Source: Spirochaeta sp.
GTDB taxonomy: Bacteria > Spirochaetota > Spirochaetia > DSM-27196 > Alkalispirochaetaceae
Assembly: GCA_007117185.1 (NCBI GenBank)
Contig: SKHA01000311.1
Span: 1-13,714, forward strand
Direction: 5' to 3'
DNA length: 13,714 nt
This document shows positions 8,267 to 13,714 of this stretch, in pieces (position 1 is the stretch's first letter; the number at the start of each line of letters is the position of its first letter). The position numbers and the translations under genes were made by a program. Below the pieces are notes generated by a model that saw only the letters and a program-made list of their open reading frames with translations, had not been told where the DNA came from and did no database searches.

Positions 8267-8683
8267 ATGTTGACCCGGAAAGTTCGCTACGGAGTACGCG
8301 CCCTGACCGTTCTTGCCTCGCGGCAGACAGAGACGATTCCGTTGCGGGAACTGGCGGAACAGTTCCACATTCCCAGGAAATACCTGGAAGTGATCATGGT
8401 GGAGTTGCGCAACGCTGGACTGGTCCACAGCACCCGTGGCAAGGGAGGAGGGTATCAGCTGTCAAAAACGGCAACACAGATCACACTCGCCGAGATCGTG
8501 CAGGTTCTGGACCCGGAGCTGCTGTCCCGGGGGGTGGATGGTGCGGAGCACCATATAGCACCGGAAGGGCCGGTATGGCAGGAAATGGAGAGTCATCTGC
8601 GTGGGTACCTGGATGATACCACTCTGTCCCGGATAGCGCTGCTGTGGAGCAGTCGTCATGAACCCCTGGTTTACAGCATCTGA
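8267..8683 (+). CDS. Rrf2-family transcriptional regulator without cysteines, CymR-like, 138 aa
   Basis: A small winged-helix DNA-binding regulator. The N-terminus MLTRKVRYGVRALTVLA and the helix-turn-helix plus wing (IPLRELAEQFHIPRKYLEV, then RNAGLVHSTRGKGGGYQL, residues 24-65) are classic Rrf2. There is no cysteine in the protein, so it lacks the triad that binds Fe-S clusters in IscR and NsrR. The C-terminal YLDDTTLSRIALLW and final LVYSI resemble Bacillus CymR, the master repressor of cysteine metabolism. It is followed 23 bases later by metY, so a sulfur-metabolism repressor is the best reading. The ATG has AAGG at 8259-8262 as a weak, close ribosome binding site that overlaps a candidate operator half-site. 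The family is certain. The CymR-like role is inferred from context and recalled similarity. Confidence 0.9.
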   Translation: MLTRKVRYGVRALTVLASRQTETIPLRELAEQFHIPRKYLEVIMVELRNAGLVHSTRGKGGGYQLSKTATQITLAEIVQVLDPELLSRGVDGAEHHIAPEGPVWQEMESHLRGYLDDTTLSRIALLWSSRHEPLVYSI

Positions 8684-8692
8684 AGCAGAAAG

Positions 8693-8699
8693 AAGGAGG
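8693..8699 (+). promoter_or_regulatory. Strong ribosome binding site for metY
   Basis: AAGGAGG lies 7 bases before ATG 8707 and fixes the metY start. It is the best Shine-Dalgarno in the window. With the weak site in front of the regulator, it predicts much more enzyme than repressor from one mRNA. Confidence 0.8.
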
Positions 8700-8706
8700 A
8701 GAGAAG

Positions 8707-9993
8707 ATGAGTTATCGATTTGAAACACTGGCCCTGCACGCAGGACAGGTCAAAGACAACAACAGCCCCAGTCGTGGCGTTGCCGTCCACCGCACCACGG
8801 CGTACAATTTTCGGGATGCCGAGCACGCGGCCAATCTGTTTGCCCTGAAAGAGCTGGGCTACATCTATACACGGCTGCAGAACCCCACCCAGAACGTTCT
8901 GGAGGAACGCCTTGCCGCCCTTGACGGTGGTGCCGCCGCCCTGGCTCTGGCCTCGGGGACCAGCGCGGTCTACTATTCCATCATCAATCTGGCCCGGGCC
9001 GGCGATGAGATCGTCTCATCGCGATTTCTCTACGGTGGGACCTACACCATGTTCAACGATATCCTGCCGCAGTACGGAATCACCGTCCGCTTCGTGGACC
9101 CACTGAACCTGACCGAACTGGAAGGAGCGATCACCCCAAAGACCCGGGCGATCTTCCTGGAGACGATCGGTAACCCCACCCTGGTGGTACCGGATTTTGA
9201 GGCGATCGGTGAGATAGCCGCCCGGCATCGCCTGCCGGTGATCGCTGATGCGACGTTCACCACCCCGGCGCTCTTCCGTCCCCTGGAGCACGGCGTGGAT
9301 ATCTCGGTACACAGTTTAACCAAGTGGTTGGGCGGACACGGTTCGGGAATCGGTGGAGCGGTGGTGGACAGCGGCCGGTTCAATTGGGACGACCCGAAGT
9401 TTGTCAACCTGGTGGAGCCCGACGGCAGCTACCACGGATTGCGCTACGCCTACGACCTGGGAGACCTGTCTCCGCTGGCCTACATTCTCCGCATGCGCCT
9501 GGTACCACTGCGCAACCTCGGCGCTGCGATCAGTCCTGATAACGCCTGGATCTTCCTGCAGGGGTTGGAGACGCTGCCGCTGAGAATGGAACGGCACAGC
9601 GAGAACGCAGCTGAGGTTGCCCGCTTCCTGCAGACCCACCCACAGGTTGACTGGGTATGGTATCCCGGGCTTGAAGGTACCGCCGGGTACGAAAACGCCC
9701 GGAAGTACCTCAAAAACGGCTTCGGCGGCATGGTCACCTTCGGAATCAAGGGGGGGCGCCCAGCCGGAGAGAAGTTCATCAACGGTCTCGACCTGTTCAG
9801 CCACGTGGCCAACGTTGGTGACGCCAAGAGTCTGGCGATTCACCCGGCGAGCACCACCCACAGCCAGCTTACTGAGCAGCAACAGCGGGCGGCGCAGCTG
9901 CCGCCGGAACTGGTGCGGCTCTCCATCGGTCTTGAGCACATCGAAGATATTTTGCAGGATCTTTCGGCAGGGTTCACCGCAGCGAAGAGCTGA
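8707..9993 (+). CDS. metY: O-acetylhomoserine sulfhydrylase (PLP-dependent), 428 aa
   Basis: Cytoplasmic enzyme that makes homocysteine from O-acetylhomoserine and sulfide, the direct-sulfhydrylation route to methionine. It belongs to the Cys/Met metabolism PLP family and is full length. The Schiff-base lysine is K206 in SVHSLTKWLGGHG. D181 in DATFTTP contacts the pyridine nitrogen. SGTSA (83-87) is the phosphate-binding loop, and YIYTRLQNPT (52-61) gives the Tyr and Arg that reach PLP across the dimer. ETLALHAGQ at the start, the long ~430-aa form and the segment FNWDDPKFVNLVEPDGSYHG fit MetY rather than the shorter MetB/MetC/MetZ enzymes. It is co-transcribed behind the CymR-like regulator, so it is probably derepressed when sulfur is scarce. 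Its last 20 bases overlap the convergent phosphoesterase gene. Confidence 0.93.
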   Translation: MSYRFETLALHAGQVKDNNSPSRGVAVHRTTAYNFRDAEHAANLFALKELGYIYTRLQNPTQNVLEERLAALDGGAAALALASGTSAVYYSIINLARAGDEIVSSRFLYGGTYTMFNDILPQYGITVRFVDPLNLTELEGAITPKTRAIFLETIGNPTLVVPDFEAIGEIAARHRLPVIADATFTTPALFRPLEHGVDISVHSLTKWLGGHGSGIGGAVVDSGRFNWDDPKFVNLVEPDGSYHGLRYAYDLGDLSPLAYILRMRLVPLRNLGAAISPDNAWIFLQGLETLPLRMERHSENAAEVARFLQTHPQVDWVWYPGLEGTAGYENARKYLKNGFGGMVTFGIKGGRPAGEKFINGLDLFSHVANVGDAKSLAIHPASTTHSQLTEQQQRAAQLPPELVRLSIGLEHIEDILQDLSAGFTAAKS

Positions 9994-10954
9994 CCCGGAG
10001 GTTGCCGTCGGTGTCCACCGCGCAGTAGTTCTCCTGCTGCACGGCTGTTTCACCGGCAAAACGGTAGGCACACAGGAGCCCTCCCCGGGCGATGCTGTAG
10101 TCCAGGCAGGCCACCCGGGATGCCAGGGGAGCCGGTTGCCCGCTGAGCCAGTAATGACCGAGGAAGATGAGCCGTCTGTCCTGGTATCCCGGCAGGTGGC
10201 TCATCATCCACGGGTCTACCGGCATCGACCCCAGCTCGGTGTCGGCAGGCGGCATTGCCACGTCTTTCATCGTCAGGGACGCGGGTTGGTTGTTCAGCCA
10301 CCAGCGAACCCTGGTCTTGCGCCGCCTGGTGCCATCCTTGTCAACGTAGAATCTGTCGCCCCGCAGGGGCATCTCCACCCCCTTCAGTAGAATCTCCACG
10401 CTGCGACTTTCCCGGTACTCCCCGTATGCGCTCCGATACAGCGCCTCGTCGTCAAGAAGTACGAGAGGGTCCGCGGCGATATCCGCAACGGCCTGCTCTT
10501 CCCAGGCGGCGTGAACCACGATGATCCGATCATCACGGTAATACAATGGCAGAGAGCGCATCCACGCCAGGTCTGCAGCCAGCTCTGGTGTGGGAGAGGC
10601 GTTTCCCAGAGGGTCCATTCCGTACTGTTCCAGGGTTGCAGCGTGCTGCCGCCGATGAACCGTTGAGTGGGTTCGCAACCAGTCGCCCCGGCCGTCAGGA
10701 GTGTGCCAGGTGATCGCGTTATACTCATGATTTCCCATCACCGCCACGGCGCTTCCCCTGGCCACCATTTTCCGGACCAGGGCGACTGTCTCACGTATGT
10801 GAGGGCCTCTGTCGATGTAGTCGCCCACAAACAGTACCCGCCGCGTCTGCCCGGGGTACTGCCAGACACCATCATCTTCCCGATATCCCAGGTGGTGCAG
10901 AAGCGCAGTTAGCGGAATTAAATGACCATGAACATCACCAATAATGTCGAACAC
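9974..10954 (-). CDS. Calcineurin-like metallophosphoesterase (COG0639/PrpE-like), 326 aa
   Basis: Predicted soluble di-metal phosphoesterase of the PPP/ApaH superfamily. Metal-binding motifs in order are GDVHGH (D7, H9), GDYIDRGP (44-51, D45), GNHE (74-77), VVHAAW and FLGHYWLSG, so the site looks complete. An inserted segment with DKDGTRRRKTRVRWW before the last motif is typical of an uncharacterised subgroup around 320 aa. Known relatives hydrolyse diadenosine tetraphosphate or phosphoproteins; the substrate here is unknown. The start is set at GTG 10954 because family members begin a few residues before the DIIGD strand. A TTG at 10990 would add 12 residues (MKFFATCPSIAR). Neither has a clear ribosome binding site. 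It overlaps metY at the 3' end and comes to or overlaps the divergent sensor gene at the 5' end. Confidence 0.87.
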   Translation of the reverse strand: MFDIIGDVHGHLIPLTALLHHLGYREDDGVWQYPGQTRRVLFVGDYIDRGPHIRETVALVRKMVARGSAVAVMGNHEYNAITWHTPDGRGDWLRTHSTVHRRQHAATLEQYGMDPLGNASPTPELAADLAWMRSLPLYYRDDRIIVVHAAWEEQAVADIAADPLVLLDDEALYRSAYGEYRESRSVEILLKGVEMPLRGDRFYVDKDGTRRRKTRVRWWLNNQPASLTMKDVAMPPADTELGSMPVDPWMMSHLPGYQDRRLIFLGHYWLSGQPAPLASRVACLDYSIARGGLLCAYRFAGETAVQQENYCAVDTDGNLRVSSSLR

Positions 10955-12758
10955 CCTTGCAATTGAAGGGCAGGTGGCGAAGAATTTCAAGGGTATGCCG
11001 TGGCAGCGTTTTATTGATCACATTCCTCAGGGCGTAGCAGTCATTGAGGACGGAAATGCCTTCACTCGGGTCAACGATCAGTTTCGAGCACTCTTCGGCA
11101 CGGACTGGGGGACGACCCTGGACGATCTGATACACCATGCCGGCCTGCACTCCGTCGCCGCGGAGTTGAAGGCAGGTCTCAAGGTGACGGTTACAGCTCT
11201 TGCGGGAAAGCCCGGTCACTACACACTGCATCACGTTCCCATGGACGAATCCCGGGCGCTGCTGATCTGTTCGGTGATGGAAACGGAGGCCCTTCAAGCG
11301 TGCCGGAGCCTTATCGCCGCGCTCCTGCAAACCGGGGACGGAGCGGTCTTCGCGGTGGACAGCGCCGGATATGTCACCCACTGCAATGCCGCCGCAGCGT
11401 CGGTGATCCGCGACGATGTGAACGAGATCACCGGAGAACCGATTCGGGATCTCCTCTCCCTTCGCTATCGTGACAGACCGCTCCCGGTGCAGACGCTGCT
11501 GGACCGGGCCATGCGCGATGGCGGGACGATCTCGGCGATGGGGGACGTATCGGTTGTGACCCGGCACGGAACGGTGACCGCAGGAATCTCCGTCACCCCT
11601 GTGGCCGACTCGGGTGCCGCGGTCATTCTGATTCGGGACATGGAAGAACACCTGCGCATGCGTGAGGAGTTTCGTTCGTTACAGCACGCCAATAACGTCG
11701 TTCGCGCCGCCGGGGCTCTGGCGGCGGATCTGGGTGACAAGCTTACCGCATTGCAGTCGGATCTGGAGCTCTTTGTCCGTCAGGAAGGACGGCAGCACAG
11801 TGATGCCGTCATCAGCCGGATCAACCGGGTGGTTGAACGTTTTCAGCGGTTTACCAGAGGCTCTGATCCCATCCCGGCGTCGGCTACAGCGCTAACCGAT
11901 TCCATTATGGACGTGGTGGACCTGGCGCTGTACGGGTCTCCGGTTCGCTCGACCTTTGCGCTTGATGCGCAACTTAGCCGGGAAGCGAGTACTCCTGAGG
12001 GGTTCGGGCAGGCTCTGTACAATGTGGTTGTCAACGCGGTGGAGGCGATGTCCGGAGAGGGGGTTCTTCACGTAGAGGGAAAGATCCTGAACGGTACCGC
12101 CCGTCGCCTCCAGGTGACCGTTCGTGACGAGGGACACGGGATCGATCCGGCCCTCGTTCCGGTGGTTACCGCGCCGTACATGACCACCAAAGATCGCGGG
12201 TCCGGGATGGGGCTGGCGGTTACCCGGTCCATTCTGGAGCGGCATGGTGGTGAACTGACCATCGAAACGGATCCGGGTTTTGGGACTACCGTCCGGATGG
12301 AGGTCTTCCTCGGTACTGAAGCGGATCTCCCGCTGACGGTACGCAGCAGCGGGACATCAGGAGTGCTTCACGAGGATTTCTCCGGGCTGACGGTTTTGCT
12401 GGTGGAAGGTGATGTGATGGTGAGGAACTCTGTGGAGCGGATTCTCGCGTCCTTCGGAAGCATCGTTATCAGTGTCTCTGATCCGGATCAGGCAGTGGAC
12501 CTGCTGCGCCGGCGCATGAGGGAGCGCACGCCGGTAGACCTGCTCATCACAGAACGGGTACTGCCCGGGCGTCTGGATGGGGTGGCCCTGCTGGGGCGCC
12601 TCAGGGAACTGAACCCGGATCTCCGGGCGATTCTCGCGTTTGGCGGCGCCGACGAGTATTCGGGGGCACCATTCCGCGAGGCGGGGTTTCAGGTTGTGCT
12701 GCGAAAGCCCTTCGGTGTTGACCAGCTGCAGCGTGCCCTGCGGGGCGCTCTGGCCTAG
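10944..12758 (+). CDS. PAS-PAS-HisKA-HATPase-REC hybrid sensor protein with degenerate phosphotransfer sites, 604 aa
   Basis: A cytoplasmic protein with no signal peptide or membrane helix. Domains: PAS-like (about 21-115, FIDHIPQGVAVIEDGNAF), a second PAS (about 122-233, GAVFAVDSAGYVTHCN), a HisKA-like dimerisation helix pair (about 241-303), HATPase (about 350-457) and a receiver domain (about 482-604). The ATPase boxes look intact: N-box N360/N364 (NVVVNAVEAM), G1 DEGHGI, F-box APYMTTK and G2 GSGMGLA. The H-box, normally AHDFNN, reads AADLGD, so A261 replaces the phosphoacceptor His. In the receiver, the first acidic site is E488-G489-D490, the phosphoacceptor Asp is E537 (LITERVLPG) and the Ser/Thr switch is G567. 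Only the conserved K588 remains. Normal autophosphorylation and receiver phosphorylation are not expected. ATG 10944 lacks a good ribosome binding site; ATG 10995 (GMPWQRF) is the alternative. No cognate response regulator lies nearby. Confidence 0.9.
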   Translation: MSNTLAIEGQVAKNFKGMPWQRFIDHIPQGVAVIEDGNAFTRVNDQFRALFGTDWGTTLDDLIHHAGLHSVAAELKAGLKVTVTALAGKPGHYTLHHVPMDESRALLICSVMETEALQACRSLIAALLQTGDGAVFAVDSAGYVTHCNAAAASVIRDDVNEITGEPIRDLLSLRYRDRPLPVQTLLDRAMRDGGTISAMGDVSVVTRHGTVTAGISVTPVADSGAAVILIRDMEEHLRMREEFRSLQHANNVVRAAGALAADLGDKLTALQSDLELFVRQEGRQHSDAVISRINRVVERFQRFTRGSDPIPASATALTDSIMDVVDLALYGSPVRSTFALDAQLSREASTPEGFGQALYNVVVNAVEAMSGEGVLHVEGKILNGTARRLQVTVRDEGHGIDPALVPVVTAPYMTTKDRGSGMGLAVTRSILERHGGELTIETDPGFGTTVRMEVFLGTEADLPLTVRSSGTSGVLHEDFSGLTVLLVEGDVMVRNSVERILASFGSIVISVSDPDQAVDLLRRRMRERTPVDLLITERVLPGRLDGVALLGRLRELNPDLRAILAFGGADEYSGAPFREAGFQVVLRKPFGVDQLQRALRGALA

Positions 12759-12778
12759 ACTGCCACGACGCTCTATAG

Positions 12779-12788
12779 TACCCGGGTA
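12779..12788. repeat. 10-bp palindrome at the udk start codon
   Basis: TACCCGGGTA is a perfect palindrome whose last base is the A of the udk ATG. It occupies the place where a Shine-Dalgarno would be, and none is present. TATAGT at 12774-12779, a one-mismatch -10 hexamer, overlaps it. This could mean a near-leaderless transcript, but no matching -35 is seen. It may be chance. Confidence 0.3.
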
Positions 12789-13408
12789 TGGCTCGAATCA
12801 TCGGTATCACCGGCGGCTCCGGCTCCGGCAAAACAACGATCGTCCGCAAAATTTCCGAGATCGTGGGGTCTTTCGCGGTGCTTCCGCAGGACAACTATTA
12901 CCAGTCGGCGGAACATGTGAACAACACCAATATCACGGCGTTTAATTTTGACCACCCATCGGCGTTCGACAGCGATCTGCTGGTGCGGCACCTTGAGGAC
13001 CTGCGCGCAGGGAAGGCGATACAGACGCCGCAGTACGATTTCGTGAACCACCGCCGGCTGCCGGAGACGGTGACGGTTGAACCGGGCAGGCTGGTGGTCC
13101 TTGAAGGGATCATGATCTTCTTTGAACCACGGGTCAGGGAACTCCTGGATCTGCGCATCTATGTGGACACTCCCGACGACATCCGCTTCATTCGACGCCT
13201 CAAGCGCGACATCGATGATCGCGGACGAACTGTCCAGTCAGTGATCAACCAGTACATGGAGACGGTCCGCCCCGGTCATTACGATTTTATTGAGCCGACC
13301 AAAGCGTACGCGGACCTGATCATTCCCGAGGGCGGCAACAACGAGAAGGCTCTGGAGGTGCTGGTCTCCTTCATGGGGCAGATCGTCAAGAATCAGAACG
13401 GGCCGTAA
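12788..13408 (+). CDS. udk: Uridine kinase (uridine/cytidine salvage), 206 aa
   Basis: Cytoplasmic P-loop kinase that phosphorylates uridine and cytidine to UMP and CMP in pyrimidine salvage. The Walker A motif GGSGSGKT spans 9-16. The catalytic-base segment LPQDNYY places D35 where uridine kinases have it. NFDHPSAFD (53-61) and YDFVNHRR (83-90) are nucleoside-binding signatures, VVLEGIMIFF is the Walker B-like strand, and RFIRRLKRDIDDRG is the lid. The length of 206 aa is normal for bacterial Udk. It starts 29 bases after the sensor gene on the same strand, so co-transcription is possible, but no Shine-Dalgarno precedes the ATG. Phosphoribulokinase is a related family, but the nucleoside motifs favour Udk. 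Its stop directly abuts that of the convergent carrier gene. Confidence 0.92.
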   Translation: MARIIGITGGSGSGKTTIVRKISEIVGSFAVLPQDNYYQSAEHVNNTNITAFNFDHPSAFDSDLLVRHLEDLRAGKAIQTPQYDFVNHRRLPETVTVEPGRLVVLEGIMIFFEPRVRELLDLRIYVDTPDDIRFIRRLKRDIDDRGRTVQSVINQYMETVRPGHYDFIEPTKAYADLIIPEGGNNEKALEVLVSFMGQIVKNQNGP

Positions 13409-13423
13409 TCAGAACGGGCCGTA
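13391..13423. repeat. Perfect 16-bp tandem duplication at a convergent gene junction
   Basis: The unit AATCAGAACGGGCCGT occurs at 13391-13406 and 13407-13422, and the next base (A) continues the match. The udk stop (13406-13408) and the carrier stop (13409-13411 on the - strand) straddle the copy boundary. Collapsing the repeat to one copy leaves both proteins' C-termini unchanged (NQNGP and YGPF) but makes the genes overlap by 16 bases. Confidence 0.9.
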
Positions 13424-13714
13424 GCCGACAGTCACCGCAAACACCAGAAACGCCGCCGAGATTCCAAGCATCAGCAGCTGCAGCGGCAGGGTCCAGCGAA
13501 TCCACGCGGGATAACTGACGGTGGTGAAACTCAGCCCGATGATCAGCAGCGCATTGGTGGGGTAGACCATGTTGCTGAACCCGTCGCCGAAGCCGAAGGC
13601 CAGGACCGCCGTCTGCCGGGTGATGCCCACCAGATCCGAGAGGGGGGTAAGGATGGGCATCATCAGAAACGCTTTGGCCGAAGCGCTGCCAATAAAGAAG
13701 TTCATCACCAGGAC
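13409..13714 (-). CDS. YfcC/DcuC-family membrane carrier, C-terminal part
   Basis: The last 101 residues of a polytopic inner-membrane transporter; the 5' part lies beyond the window. The segment PLSDLVGITRQTAVLAFGFGDGFSN is the hallmark of the YfcC group (C4-dicarboxylate anaerobic carrier superfamily, many annotated as putative basic amino acid antiporters). The family's usual PSGSG before it reads IGSASAKAF here. Hydrophobic helices follow (NALLIIGLSFTTV and LPLQLLMLGISAAFLVFAVTV), ending YGPF. The substrate could be an amino acid, peptide or dicarboxylate and cannot be settled from this fragment. It is convergent with udk, with zero bases between stops. Confidence 0.85.
   Translation of the reverse strand, partial: VLVMNFFIGSASAKAFLMMPILTPLSDLVGITRQTAVLAFGFGDGFSNMVYPTNALLIIGLSFTTVSYPAWIRWTLPLQLLMLGISAAFLVFAVTVGYGPF

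Noticed and set aside
9617..10390. 257-codon + strand frame spanning the metY/phosphoesterase junction
   Set aside because: It is out of frame with metY and antisense to the phosphoesterase, and the translation is Pro/Arg/Ser-rich without motifs. It is a shadow of both genes.
10935..11651. 238-codon antisense frame inside the sensor gene
   Set aside because: It would run on from the phosphoesterase promoter side, but it is low-complexity His/Arg-rich, has no recognisable domain and conflicts with a strong PAS/HATPase gene.
11687..11690. H248 in LQHANN as the sensor's phosphoacceptor
   Set aside because: In register with other kinases, it falls about 13 residues before the H-box position and is not followed by an acidic residue, so it is unlikely to be the acceptor, though it cannot be excluded by sequence alone.
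13391..13423. Reading the tandem 16-mer as an attachment site or a start of a CRISPR-like array
   Set aside because: The two copies are directly adjacent with no spacer, no integrase or cas gene is nearby, and the flanking genes are intact housekeeping-type genes.

Overview
The window is GC-rich, densely coding Gram-negative-type DNA with no phage, IS, tRNA, rRNA or CRISPR content. An RND efflux tripartite set with an outer-membrane factor and a PqqL-type M16 peptidase with a signal peptide both imply an outer membrane. The uridine kinase (DNYY, NTNITAFNFDHP and RFIRRLKRDI segments) and the CymR-like Rrf2 protein recall free-living, GC-rich spirochaetes. That placement comes from remembered family resemblance and is only moderately confident.

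Left third (1-5302, + strand): an efflux operon in adaptor-permease-outer membrane factor order. The adaptor lacks its 5' end. The three genes are joined by 4-base stop/start overlaps (GTGA at 639-642, ATGA at 3794-3797), which suggests translational coupling and equimolar assembly of one envelope-spanning pump. The permease has His where AcrB has its second TM4 aspartate, and Asn-Asp where AcrB has Lys-Asn in TM10. A 13-bp hairpin at 5322-5353 sits between this operon and the convergent M16 peptidase gene.

Middle (5335-9993): a secreted M16 zinc peptidase gene on the - strand diverges from a two-gene + strand operon, a cysteine-free Rrf2/CymR-like repressor followed by metY (O-acetylhomoserine sulfhydrylase). 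The AT-rich gap of about 120 bp holds a good sigma-70 promoter and four AGGTA/TACCT half-sites covering the -10 and the ribosome binding site. This is the layout expected of an autoregulated sulfur-assimilation repressor.

Right third (9974-13714): a metallophosphoesterase (-) overlaps the 3' end of metY and reaches the 5' end of a divergent, soluble PAS-PAS-HisKA-HATPase-REC protein. That protein is the most unusual item. Its ATP-binding boxes look intact, but the H-box histidine is Ala, the receiver phosphoacceptor Asp is Glu, and further receiver active-site residues are changed, so ordinary phosphorelay chemistry looks lost at both ends. Downstream are udk (uridine kinase) and, convergent with it, the 3' end of a YfcC-family carrier gene. 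A perfect 16-bp tandem duplication lies exactly at that junction, where the two stop codons abut.

There is no gene-free stretch over 300 bases. The largest gap is 8146-8266.
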